Assembly (NCBI GenBank): GCA_902523635.1
Contig: CABZAE010000003.1
Coordinates: 1 to 64,000 of the forward strand
Direction: 5' to 3'
Length of the DNA: 64,000 nucleotides
Origin: an uncultured Bacteroidota bacterium
Lineage (GTDB): Bacteria > Bacteroidota > Bacteroidia > Flavobacteriales > Flavobacteriaceae
Shown: positions 19,723 through 28,253 of the stretch, in pieces
Position numbering within the stretch: position 1 is the first letter of the stretch
Layout of the letters: every line of letters begins with the position of its first letter
Translations under genes and position numbers: made by a program
The notes under the pieces: model-generated
Seen by the model: the letters and a program-made list of their open reading frames with translations, nothing else
The model's database searches: none
What the model was told of the DNA's origin: nothing

Positions 19723-21024
19723 ATGTCTAAAAAAGTTAATCTTAAAATAAAAGATAAAGAGATTGATCTCGACCTAATTGAGGGATCTGAAAATGAATTA
19801 GCAATCGATATTAGTAAGTTGAGGGCAAACTCTAATTTGATTACAATTGATCCTGGATATAAAAATACTGGTTCTTGTAAAAGTGGAATAACTTTTTTAA
19901 ATGGAGAGAAAGGGGTTTTAAGGTACAGAGGCTATTCAATCGAGGAGCTTGCTCAAAAAGCCAGCTTTTTAGAAGTAGCTTTTTTATTAATTTATGGTGA
20001 GTTGCCAAACAAAAAACAGCTAAGCCAACTTCTTACAGATATTCAAAATAATTCAATAATTGATGAAGATGTAAAAAGGATTTTGGAGACATTTCCAAAA
20101 TCAGCTCATCCAATGGGTATTTTATCCTCTTTGACAAGTGCATTAATCGCGTTTAAACCTGAGAAAAAAATAAGTTTAAACAATAATGATAAAAGTGAGG
20201 AGGATTATATGTATTCAAATATTGTTCAGTTACTGGCTAAGATTCCTATGTTAGTTGCTTGGGTTCATAGACGTAGACGTGGTCTTGCACTAAAATATGG
20301 TAACTATAATTTGGGCTACGTTGAAAATATTACAAAAATGATGTTTCAGCTACCCAATCAAGAATACATTGAAAATAAGGTGATTGTTGATGCCATGAAT
20401 AAGCTTTTAATTTTACATGCAGATCACGAGCAAAATTGCTCAACATCAACTGTTCGAATTGTTGGCTCATCAGAGGCAAGTTTATTTGCTTCCGTCTCTG
20501 CAGGTATTTCCGCTCTATGGGGCAGATTACATGGTGGAGCTAACGAAGCGGTTTTACAAATGTTGGAAGCTATCCGAAGAGATGGTGGTGACACAAAAAA
20601 ATTTATGTCTAAGGCAAAAGATAAATCTGATCCATTCAGATTAATGGGGTTTGGTCATAGAGTATATAAAAACTTTGATCCTAGAGCAAAAATTATTAAA
20701 GTTGCTGCTGATAAAGTTTTGAATGATTTAGGGATAAATGACCCAATTTTAGATATTGCAAAAAGTTTGGAGCACGAGGCATTAAATGACCAGTATTTCA
20801 TAGATAGAAAGCTGTATCCTAACGTAGATTTCTATTCAGGAATAATTTATAAGGCTTTAGACATTCCAACTGAAATGTTTACAGTAATGTTCGCACTTGG
20901 TAGATTACCTGGTTGGGTAGCGCATTGGAGAGAAATGAGGATGAATAAAGAACCAATTGGAAGACCTAGACAAGTTTATACAGGAGAAGTATCAAGAGAC
21001 TTTAAAGAAATCAATTTGCGTTAA
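19723..21024 (+). CDS. gltA: Citrate synthase
   Basis: Condenses acetyl-CoA and oxaloacetate at the entry of the TCA cycle. It is 433 residues, the hexameric type I length. It shows LRYRGYSIEELAQ, LHADHEQNCSTSTVRIVGSSEASLF (catalytic His and the signature), WGRLHGGANEAVLQML and GFGHRVYKNFDPRAK, with a C-terminal RPRQVYTG. It starts 34 bases after eno and is followed by two amidinotransferase-fold genes. Confidence 0.97.
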   Translation: MSKKVNLKIKDKEIDLDLIEGSENELAIDISKLRANSNLITIDPGYKNTGSCKSGITFLNGEKGVLRYRGYSIEELAQKASFLEVAFLLIYGELPNKKQLSQLLTDIQNNSIIDEDVKRILETFPKSAHPMGILSSLTSALIAFKPEKKISLNNNDKSEEDYMYSNIVQLLAKIPMLVAWVHRRRRGLALKYGNYNLGYVENITKMMFQLPNQEYIENKVIVDAMNKLLILHADHEQNCSTSTVRIVGSSEASLFASVSAGISALWGRLHGGANEAVLQMLEAIRRDGGDTKKFMSKAKDKSDPFRLMGFGHRVYKNFDPRAKIIKVAADKVLNDLGINDPILDIAKSLEHEALNDQYFIDRKLYPNVDFYSGIIYKALDIPTEMFTVMFALGRLPGWVAHWREMRMNKEPIGRPRQVYTGEVSRDFKEINLR

Positions 21025-21036
21025 ATTACAAATAAA

Positions 21037-21945
21037 ATGGAATTCAATGTTGCTGACGAAACATCTAGTCTTAAATCAGTGATAATTGGAGTTGCAAAGA
21101 ATTCAGGGAAAATTCCCGATTTGATGGATTTATATGATCCAAAATCCGTAAGAAATTTAAAGAATAATAGTTATCCATCTGAGTCTGATCTAAAAAAAGA
21201 GCTGAGCGAATTCATTACGATCCTAAAAAAATATAATGTTACTGTTTACAGACCAAAAGACATTTATGATATAAATCAAATATTTGTTCGTGATGTAGGA
21301 TTCGTGATCGATAATTTTTTTTTCAAGTCTAATATAATACCCAAGAGAGACAAAGAGTATGAGGGTATAATAAACATTATTAAATCTTTTGACAGTGAGT
21401 TAATAGAGCTTCCTGTTGACATTCATATTGAGGGTGGTGATGTAATTAATTTTAATAATTATTTATTTATTGGTTATTACGAAAAAAAAAATTATTCAAA
21501 ACTTTACACCGCCAGAACAAATAAAAATGCAATTGATTTTTTTAAAAAGTTTTTTCCAAAAAAAATAATTAAACCATTTCACTTAAATAAGTCTAACACG
21601 ATCCCTGAAAAAAATGCATTACATCTAGATTGTTGTTTACAAATAGTTGGTCAAGACAACGCAATTATGTGTTCAGAATTATTCACAAATAAAAATGATG
21701 TTGTTTGGTTGAAATCATTTTTTGGAGAAAAAAATATCTTTTTTGCCGATAAAAATGAAATGTCATCAATGTATTGTAATGTTTTATCAATAAATAGAAA
21801 CACAGTGGTTTCACAGCCATCTTTTAAAAGACTAAATAATTGGTTAAAAGATATCGGATATTGTGTTGAAGTTGTTGATTTTAGTGAAGTTTCAAAACTA
21901 GGTGGTTCTTTCCGTTGTTGTTCACTTCCACTAATAAGATATTGA
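21037..21945 (+). CDS. Amidinotransferase-fold hydrolase (DDAH/arginine deiminase-like)
   Basis: Member of the pentein superfamily that hydrolyses or transfers guanidino groups, as in arginine deiminase, dimethylarginine hydrolase and glycine amidinotransferase. The 302 residues carry FVRDVGFVIDN, HIEGGDVINF, LHLDCCLQIVG (likely catalytic His) and the C-terminal GGSFRCCSLPL with the nucleophilic Cys. It is followed after one base by a second pentein, so the pair is probably one operon downstream of gltA. The substrate cannot be told from sequence; a guanidino or citrulline-like compound is the family expectation. Confidence 0.85.
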   Translation: MEFNVADETSSLKSVIIGVAKNSGKIPDLMDLYDPKSVRNLKNNSYPSESDLKKELSEFITILKKYNVTVYRPKDIYDINQIFVRDVGFVIDNFFFKSNIIPKRDKEYEGIINIIKSFDSELIELPVDIHIEGGDVINFNNYLFIGYYEKKNYSKLYTARTNKNAIDFFKKFFPKKIIKPFHLNKSNTIPEKNALHLDCCLQIVGQDNAIMCSELFTNKNDVVWLKSFFGEKNIFFADKNEMSSMYCNVLSINRNTVVSQPSFKRLNNWLKDIGYCVEVVDFSEVSKLGGSFRCCSLPLIRY

Positions 21946-21946
21946 A

Positions 21947-22870
21947 ATGGCAAAGTTTGTAAACTCAATTTTGATGATAAGACCGTTTAATTTCAGATTT
22001 AATTCTGAGACTGCTAAGAATAATTATTTTCAAAAACAAAATATAAGTGCAGTTGAGGAAAATGTTCTAAAAAAATCAATAAACGAATTTGATCAATTGG
22101 TAATCAAGTTAAAAAGTTGTGGGTTTAATGTTCATATTTTTCAGGATGATCATAAAAATGATACACCCGATTCTGTTTTTCCAAACAATTGGATAACATT
22201 CCATGAAAATAAAAAAATCGCAATCTATCCAATGTTTGCTAAAAACAGAAGAATGGAAAGAGATGAAAGAGTAATTAAATTCTTGGAAGCCAAAAATTTA
22301 GTTTTTGAAAGCGTTTATGATTATACTAGTGCTGAAAATGATGGTTTATATTTAGAGGGAACTGGGAGTATGGTTTTAGATCGTTACAATAAAAAAGCTT
22401 ATTGCTCACTTTCAGAAAGGACTAATGAAAATCTTATTATTGAGTTTTGCAATGATTTTAATTACATGCCAATAGTTTTTAATTCATTCCAAACAAGTGG
22501 TAAAAAAAGAAAACCTATTTATCATACTAATGTAATGATGTGTTTAGCCCACAAGTATTGTGTAATTTGCTTAAGTTCAATTGATTGCAAAAAGCAAAAA
22601 GAATTGGTCCGACAAAGTCTTATATATGATAATAAGGAAATCATCGAAATATCCGAAGCTCAACTTAATTTGTTTGCTGGCAATATGATTGAGTTAATTA
22701 ATAATAGTGGAAGTTTTCTTTTCATGAGTCAATCTGCATACACATCACTTACTGAAAATCAAATTCATAAAATATCTAAATATTCAAAAATTATTTATAC
22801 TTCAGTCTCTACAATAGAAAATTGTGGTGGAGGTAGTGTAAGGTGTATGATTGCGGAAATTTTTAATTAG
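21947..22870 (+). CDS. ctlX: CtlX-like amidinotransferase-family hydrolase
   Basis: Second pentein-fold protein, 307 residues. It resembles the family named citrulline utilization hydrolase CtlX from the start NSILMIRPFNFRFN and the length. Active-site segments: TPDSVFPNNWITFHE, LEGTGSMVLDR, a His in IYHTNVMMCL and a C-terminal Cys in NCGGGSVRCMIAEIF. It starts one base after the preceding pentein and its 3' end overlaps the next, convergent gene by 8 bases. The name rests on family resemblance; the reaction in this organism is not shown. Confidence 0.8.
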   Translation: MAKFVNSILMIRPFNFRFNSETAKNNYFQKQNISAVEENVLKKSINEFDQLVIKLKSCGFNVHIFQDDHKNDTPDSVFPNNWITFHENKKIAIYPMFAKNRRMERDERVIKFLEAKNLVFESVYDYTSAENDGLYLEGTGSMVLDRYNKKAYCSLSERTNENLIIEFCNDFNYMPIVFNSFQTSGKKRKPIYHTNVMMCLAHKYCVICLSSIDCKKQKELVRQSLIYDNKEIIEISEAQLNLFAGNMIELINNSGSFLFMSQSAYTSLTENQIHKISKYSKIIYTSVSTIENCGGGSVRCMIAEIFN

Positions 22871-23264
22871 AAATTTTCAAATTTTGAATTTTCTTGAAAA
22901 AATTAAAATCAGTTTTATTTTTAACCTCAACTTTGATATTGTGTTGATCAATATGTAAAGAATAGATATTAGACTCTCCTTTAAAAATATTTAATTTGAA
23001 GAACGGTATAATAAGGCCATAGGTTTCGAGAAGGGATCTAAAAAAAATAATAATTCCTTTTTTTCTTATTTCAATGTTACATCTATTTAGATTATTGTCA
23101 AGGTCTAATATATTTTTAATTTTAGTACTACAATAAACAATTTTTAAATTTCCCGAACCTACACCTCCAACTTTGAGTCTTTCAAAAAATGAATAAGGCG
23201 ACCCCACCAAGCTTTTAATCTTAGACTTTATTTTAGGGTCGTTATAAGAAATATTAATTAACAT
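22863..23264 (-). CDS. Conserved flavobacterial protein of unknown function
   Basis: A 133-residue protein I do not assign to a function. It opens MLINISYNDPKIKSKIKSLVGSPYSFFERLKV and has GIIIFFRSLLETYGLIIPFFKLNIFKG and a final SLHIDQHNIKVEV stretch. It has no signal peptide and no long membrane segment, though the central part is quite hydrophobic. I recall similar proteins in other Flavobacteriia, so it is probably a real gene. It is convergent with ctlX (8-base overlap) and divergent from argS (71-base gap). Confidence 0.75.
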   Translation of the reverse strand: MLINISYNDPKIKSKIKSLVGSPYSFFERLKVGGVGSGNLKIVYCSTKIKNILDLDNNLNRCNIEIRKKGIIIFFRSLLETYGLIIPFFKLNIFKGESNIYSLHIDQHNIKVEVKNKTDFNFFKKIQNLKISN

Positions 23265-23335
23265 AAATTATTGCTAAAAGAATTGATAAATAAAATTATT
23301 CTTTTATAATTATCTTTACAATGATAATTTTTTAA

Positions 23336-25114
23336 ATGGATTTAAAGAAATTAATAGAGGAAAATATTTGTAATTATATTTTTTCGAATTACGAACTAAA
23401 AGTTTCTTATATCGAAATTCAAAGTACTCGTAAAGAATACAAAGGAGACATTACAGTAGTAATTTTTCCACTAATCAAACTTCTTAAAAAATCTCCTTTG
23501 GACCTAGGTTCAGAAATTGGAGACCACCTTTTAAGTGAAATAAAATTAATTGAAAATTACAATGTGATTCACGGTTTTTTGAATTTAAACATTTCGAACA
23601 ATTACTACATACAACTTTTAAAAAAGGTTATTTCTCAAAAAAAATTCGGTATCTCAGAACCCAATGAGGATAGTCCATTATATTTGGTCGAATTTTCATC
23701 TCCAAACACCAATAAGCCATTACATTTAGGTCACATAAGAAATATTCTTTTAGGTTCTGCTATTTCCAATATTTTGGAAGCTAATGGAAAAAAAGTAGTT
23801 AGGACTCAAATAATTAATGATAGGGGAATTCATATATGTAAATCAATAGTTGCTTGGCAAAATTTTGCTAAGAACGATACTCCTGATATTACACACACCA
23901 AAGGGGACCACTTTGTTGGGAAATATTATGTGCTTTTCGAAAAAATATACAGAGAACAGGTTTCAGATCTCATAAAGGATGGTTATGATAAAAAATATGC
24001 TGAAAAAAATGCATCCATATTTCAAGATGCTCAAAATTTACTTTTAAAATGGGAATCTGGAGATAAGGAAGTTATTAAACTTTGGAAGAAAATGAATAAT
24101 TGGGTTTACAGAGGTTTTCAACAAACTTACAGCGAGTTAAATGTTCATTTTGATTCTAATTATTATGAAAGTAAAACTTATTTAACTGGAAAAAAAGTTG
24201 TTGAGAAAGGGGTTGCTGATAAAATTTTTTCAAAAAAATCAGATGGTTCTGTTTGGGTGGATTTGAGTGAAGATGGTTTGGACGAAAAGATATTGCTTAG
24301 GTCTGATGGGACATCAGTATACATAACTCAAGATATAGGAACTGCTATTTTAAGATATGAAAACAATCCAGAAATGAAAGGTGTTATTTACACTGTAGGT
24401 AGTGAACAGGATTATCATTTTAGAGTTCTTTTTAAAATCTTAGAAAAATTAAAATATTCGTGGTCCCATAATTTACATCACCTAAGCTATGGAATGGTAG
24501 ATCTACCCTCTGGAAAAATGAAAAGTAGGGAGGGTACAGTTGTGGATGCCGATGAGATTATTGATGAAATGAAATCCAGAGCCTCTAATATTTCTGATGA
24601 GTTAGGAAAAATTCAAGATTTTACATTAAATGAGAAAGATCAATTAAATAAAATGATAGGGATGGGAGCTTTGAAATATTTTATATTAAAAGTCGATTCA
24701 AAAAAAAGAATTTTATTTAACCCTGATGAATCGATTGATTTTAATGGAAATACAGGGCCTTTTATTCAATATACTCATGCTAGGATTCAATCTCTTTTAA
24801 AGAAGGGAGGTGAATTATCCGACAACTTAAATGATTCTTTAATTATAAACGTTAAAGAAAAACAAATAATTAAAAAAGTTTTAGAATTCCCATCTGTAAT
24901 AAAAAATGCTGGAAGTAATTTAAGTCCTGCTACCATTATCAATTATACATATGATTTAGTTAAAGACTATAATTCTTATTATCAGTCCGTAAGTATCTTA
25001 AAAATAAGTGATAAGGAAATGAAAAATTTTCGGATGAGTTTATCATTTATGGTTGCGCGAATAATCAGAAATTCTATGAATCTTGTTGGTATTGATGTTC
25101 CCGAAAAGATGTAA
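23336..25114 (+). CDS. argS: Arginyl-tRNA synthetase
   Basis: Class I enzyme charging tRNA-Arg. It is 592 residues. The HIGH motif appears as SSPNTNKPLHLGHIRNILLG, and the KMSKS-equivalent as GKMKSREGTV. LSYGMVDLPSG and YFILKVDSKKRILFNPDESIDFNGNTGPFIQYTHARIQSLL lead into the C-terminal DALR anticodon-binding domain. The start ATG follows an AT-rich leader. A strong terminator lies directly after the stop codon. Confidence 0.97.
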   Translation: MDLKKLIEENICNYIFSNYELKVSYIEIQSTRKEYKGDITVVIFPLIKLLKKSPLDLGSEIGDHLLSEIKLIENYNVIHGFLNLNISNNYYIQLLKKVISQKKFGISEPNEDSPLYLVEFSSPNTNKPLHLGHIRNILLGSAISNILEANGKKVVRTQIINDRGIHICKSIVAWQNFAKNDTPDITHTKGDHFVGKYYVLFEKIYREQVSDLIKDGYDKKYAEKNASIFQDAQNLLLKWESGDKEVIKLWKKMNNWVYRGFQQTYSELNVHFDSNYYESKTYLTGKKVVEKGVADKIFSKKSDGSVWVDLSEDGLDEKILLRSDGTSVYITQDIGTAILRYENNPEMKGVIYTVGSEQDYHFRVLFKILEKLKYSWSHNLHHLSYGMVDLPSGKMKSREGTVVDADEIIDEMKSRASNISDELGKIQDFTLNEKDQLNKMIGMGALKYFILKVDSKKRILFNPDESIDFNGNTGPFIQYTHARIQSLLKKGGELSDNLNDSLIINVKEKQIIKKVLEFPSVIKNAGSNLSPATIINYTYDLVKDYNSYYQSVSILKISDKEMKNFRMSLSFMVARIIRNSMNLVGIDVPEKM

Positions 25115-25142
25115 AAAAAAACCGCCGTAAAGGCGGTTTTTA
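25113..25142. terminator. Bidirectional intrinsic terminator, argS / proteorhodopsin
   Basis: An A-run, then CCGCC, loop GTAAA, GGCGG and a T-run. The A- and T-runs extend the stem and supply a U-tract in either direction. It sits between the convergent ends of argS and the proteorhodopsin gene, so it can end both transcripts. Confidence 0.93.
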
Positions 25143-25163
25143 TTTGAATGAAAAAAGACTCTG

Positions 25164-25892
25164 TTACTTGGAAACAGCTAAGTTGTAAACAACTAAACCA
25201 AATCCAATTTTGTTGATTGAATCACCAACATTGTAAATGAAATCCATATTTTCTGCAGCTACTAGTCCAGTCATGAAGGAGTACCACATGCCATCACCAG
25301 TACCAATCATGTAACCAACCGGATAAATTGCCCACCCAATAATTACAAATAATACAAGTGTATTGTGAGCAGATTGTACCGCTCCACCAGCTGACGCAGC
25401 TAGTTTAGCAAGTTCTCCAAATTTGATCATGTAAACAATGGCGAAATATGCCAAACCAGAAAATAATCCCCAAAGAGAGGCATTTCCTAAACCAGCTTCA
25501 CCAACATAACCAGTGACTAACATGATAGTTGAAAGGACAACTAAATCTCTAAGATGCTTAGTTGTAGCACCAGCAGCTTTTAGAATTAGATAAAACTCAA
25601 CACACATTAAAGGAACAGTTAAGATCCAGTCAACATACCTGAAGACCGTTGTGCTGTCTCCTTCTGCGTGAGCATCTCTCATGTACATGTAATGTACGGC
25701 TGCTATAAAGGTAATAAGTCCAGAAACAAGGAGTGATGTTTTCCATTTTCCATCTACTGAACCCATAGATAGGAAAAAGAAAGCAGAAGCTGCCATCATA
25801 GCCATTGTTCCTATCCAAAAAGTAATACCAACTAGGTCGTCACCAGCAGGAGTATTACCGAAAAAATACATTAGATTTAAAAAATTTTCCAT
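25164..25892 (-). CDS. Green-absorbing proteorhodopsin (H+ pump)
   Basis: Light-driven outward proton pump with bound retinal; seven membrane segments fill most of 242 residues. In this numbering Asp88 is the proton acceptor, Thr92 and Glu99 complete the DTE motif of H+ pumps (DWILTVPLMCVEF), Lys228 in GDSINKIGFG binds retinal, and His67 stands before YMYMR. Met96 is at the spectral-tuning site (residue 105 of the SAR86 protein), as in green-tuned flavobacterial forms. The ORF track start is 48 bases too early: a TATATTTG -7 box lies inside that extension, and the family starts close to MENFLNLMYFFG. It is divergent from blh. Confidence 0.97.
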   Translation of the reverse strand: MENFLNLMYFFGNTPAGDDLVGITFWIGTMAMMAASAFFFLSMGSVDGKWKTSLLVSGLITFIAAVHYMYMRDAHAEGDSTTVFRYVDWILTVPLMCVEFYLILKAAGATTKHLRDLVVLSTIMLVTGYVGEAGLGNASLWGLFSGLAYFAIVYMIKFGELAKLAASAGGAVQSAHNTLVLFVIIGWAIYPVGYMIGTGDGMWYSFMTGLVAAENMDFIYNVGDSINKIGFGLVVYNLAVSK

Positions 25893-25923
25893 AATTATAT
25901 AATTAATTGTTTTTGTTAAACCC

Positions 25924-25931
25924 CAAATATA
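25924..25931 (-). promoter_or_regulatory. Proteorhodopsin -7 box TATATTTG
   Basis: Exact match to the Bacteroidota sigma-A -7 element TAnnTTTG, 31 bases before the chosen ATG. No clear TTG at -33. It lies within the longer ORF of the track, supporting the downstream start. Confidence 0.65.
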
Positions 25932-25951
25932 TAAAAACAATTCTTAATCCA

Positions 25952-25959
25952 TACATTTG
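25952..25959 (+). promoter_or_regulatory. blh -7 box TACATTTG
   Basis: Exact TAnnTTTG match 23 bases before the blh ATG, and 20 bases from the oppositely directed proteorhodopsin box. The two promoters are almost back to back, so a single regulator could control both genes. Confidence 0.6.
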
Positions 25960-25982
25960 TATACTAATTTTTTACTTAACGG

Positions 25983-26870
25983 ATGTTAAAATCTCATTTT
26001 TTTGACACTTTTAATTCGAAATTAATAATTATTTCGTCTATTCTTTGCTTTATTCTTAGCAATATATTTAATGAAACTGTTCAAAATGTAGCTATCATGA
26101 CAGGAATTCTCACTTTTGGAGTAATACACGGAGCTAATGATGTGATTCTTTTAAACAAAAATCTAGAGAAACCTGCCTTAAATTCAAAGTATCTAATATT
26201 ATTATATTCTCTGATGGTACTATTGAGCGCAATTTTTTTCTTTTATTTTTCAGTTATTGCATTAACGTTTTTTGTTTTGTATAGTTCATATCATTTTGGT
26301 GAGCAACAATGGACTCTTTTCGAAAAAAAGAAAACTAATTTGAGCTTCTTACACTTTTCATATGGATTATTTATTTTTTCTATGCTGTTTATATTTAATG
26401 AACAAGATGTCTCTAAAATTATTTACGATATCACATCCATTTTCATAACTGAAAACCAGTTTCTAAATTTTTTTATTATTTCATCCTCTTGTCTTTGTTT
26501 TAGCATAATATTTTTTTACAAAAAGATAATCCGCCAACTTTCTACACAAGTGGTTTTACTTGTTTTGCTTTCGATATTATTTTACTTATCTGATTTGATG
26601 TTATCATTTGCTGTCTATTTTGTTTTTTGGCACAGTATACCATCAATTGTAGAGCAAACGAACTACATTTTCGGTCAAAATAACTATACATCCTTTATTA
26701 AATATTTCAAAAAAGCATTTATTTACTGGGTCGTATCAATGATTGGTCTCATTGTTTTTTTCTATTTTCTAAAAGATAATCAATCTTTATTAATAAGTGT
26801 TTTCTTTTCTTTTTTAGCTGCAATCACATTACCTCATACATTGGTAATTTTTAGAATTAAGATTAAATAA
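25983..26870 (+). CDS. blh: Beta-carotene 15,15'-dioxygenase, Brp/Blh family
   Basis: Integral-membrane oxygenase that cleaves beta-carotene into two retinal molecules, the chromophore of the neighbouring proteorhodopsin. It is 295 residues with several hydrophobic segments. The metal-binding histidines expected in the family are visible in GVIHGANDVILL, YSSYHFGEQQW, FVFWHSIPSIVEQ and the C-terminal LPHTLVIFRIK. It is divergent from the rhodopsin gene. No carotenoid genes (crt) are seen in this window, so beta-carotene must be made from elsewhere. Confidence 0.95.
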   Translation: MLKSHFFDTFNSKLIIISSILCFILSNIFNETVQNVAIMTGILTFGVIHGANDVILLNKNLEKPALNSKYLILLYSLMVLLSAIFFFYFSVIALTFFVLYSSYHFGEQQWTLFEKKKTNLSFLHFSYGLFIFSMLFIFNEQDVSKIIYDITSIFITENQFLNFFIISSSCLCFSIIFFYKKIIRQLSTQVVLLVLLSILFYLSDLMLSFAVYFVFWHSIPSIVEQTNYIFGQNNYTSFIKYFKKAFIYWVVSMIGLIVFFYFLKDNQSLLISVFFSFLAAITLPHTLVIFRIKIK

Positions 26871-26895
26871 TTATTAGTTAACTTAAGTAAATTAT

Positions 26896-26903
26896 TAAAT
26901 TTG
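26896..26903 (+). promoter_or_regulatory. Likely ffh promoter -7 box TAAATTTG
   Basis: Exact TAnnTTTG match 15 bases before the ffh ATG, in the 48-base gap after blh. A weak TTA lies 22 bases upstream in place of the -33 TTG. Confidence 0.5.
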
Positions 26904-26918
26904 AGAAAATCATAAAAT

Positions 26919-28250
26919 ATGTTTGGTAATCTTACAGAGAAGCTAAATTCTGCCTTCCAAGTGCTAAAAGGACATGGAAAAATTACAGAAATTAATGTAG
27001 CTGAAACTTTAAAAGAGGTCAGAAGAGCATTGTTAGAAGCAGATGTAAATTATAAAACTGCAAAAGAATTTACAAAAAATGTTAAAGAAAAAGCAATAGG
27101 TCAAAATGTTTTAACAAATCTCAAACCAGGACAGTTATTAGTCAAGATTGTTAAAGATGAATTGTCAAAACTCATGGGAGAAAATGCTTCTGGTATTAAT
27201 TTATCTGAGTCTCCTACAATAGTTTTGATGTCAGGTTTACAGGGTTCAGGAAAAACAACATTTAGTGGAAAACTTGCAAACCACCTTAGAAAAAAAAAAT
27301 CGAAAACTCCACTGTTAGTTGCCTGCGATGTGTACAGGCCTGCTGCAATTGAACAGTTGAGAATAATAGGAGAGCAAATAAATATTGAAGTCTATTGCGA
27401 TGAGAGTGAGAAAAACCCGGTTAAAATTGCAAAAGATTCAATTGACTTTGCCAAAAAAAACGGTAAAAACCTAATTATATTAGATACAGCTGGAAGGTTG
27501 GCGATCGATGATGTAATGATGAATGAAATTAAAAATATTCATCAAGCTGTTGATCCATCAGAAACATTATTTGTTGTTGATTCAATGACAGGTCAGGATG
27601 CTGTTAATACTGCAAAAACATTCAATGATATTTTAGATTTTGATGGTGTTGTATTAACCAAATTAGATGGTGATACCAGAGGAGGTGCAGCCTTGTCAAT
27701 TAAATCTGTCGTCGACAAACCGATAAAGTTTATTGGAACTGGCGAAAAAATGGATGCCATTGACGTTTTTCACCCCGAAAGAATGGCTGATAGAATTCTT
27801 GGAATGGGAGACATCGTATCATTGGTTGAAAAAGCACAGGACTTATACGATGAAAAACAAGCAAGGATTCTTAATAAAAAAATTGCCAAAAGCCAGTTTG
27901 GTCTTGACGATTTTCTTGATCAAATCAAAAAAATAAAAAAAATGGGTAACATTAAGGATATGGTTAATATGATTCCAGGTGCATCCAAAGCTGTTGGAGA
28001 CAATGAAATTGACGAGGACTCATTCAAACATATTGAAGCTTTGATATTGTCGATGACCCCAAAAGAAAGATCTAATCCCAAAATAATTGATATGAGCAGA
28101 AAAAAAAGAATTTCTATGGGAAGTGGGATTGATGTCCAGGAACTTAACAGACTTTTAAAGCAATTTCAACAAATGTCAAAAATGATGAAATTGATGCAAA
28201 GTGGAGGGTCATCTAAACTTATGCAGATGATGCAAGGTTTTAAACAATAA
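26919..28250 (+). CDS. ffh: Signal recognition particle protein Ffh
   Basis: SRP54 GTPase that brings ribosomes with membrane-protein nascent chains to FtsY and SecY. It is 443 residues: N domain (MFGNLTEKLNSAFQVLKGHGKITE), G domain with SGLQGSGKTTFSGKLA, DTAGRL and TKLDGDTRGGAAL, and a methionine-rich M domain ending MMKLMQSGGSSKLMQMM. It is followed by folD after 3 bases. Confidence 0.98.
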   Translation: MFGNLTEKLNSAFQVLKGHGKITEINVAETLKEVRRALLEADVNYKTAKEFTKNVKEKAIGQNVLTNLKPGQLLVKIVKDELSKLMGENASGINLSESPTIVLMSGLQGSGKTTFSGKLANHLRKKKSKTPLLVACDVYRPAAIEQLRIIGEQINIEVYCDESEKNPVKIAKDSIDFAKKNGKNLIILDTAGRLAIDDVMMNEIKNIHQAVDPSETLFVVDSMTGQDAVNTAKTFNDILDFDGVVLTKLDGDTRGGAALSIKSVVDKPIKFIGTGEKMDAIDVFHPERMADRILGMGDIVSLVEKAQDLYDEKQARILNKKIAKSQFGLDDFLDQIKKIKKMGNIKDMVNMIPGASKAVGDNEIDEDSFKHIEALILSMTPKERSNPKIIDMSRKKRISMGSGIDVQELNRLLKQFQQMSKMMKLMQSGGSSKLMQMMQGFKQ

Positions 28251-28253
28251 AGT

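Noticed and set aside
23265-23335. Possible argS promoter (TATCTTTA)
   Set aside because: Last base of the -7 box differs and the nearest TTG is too far away.
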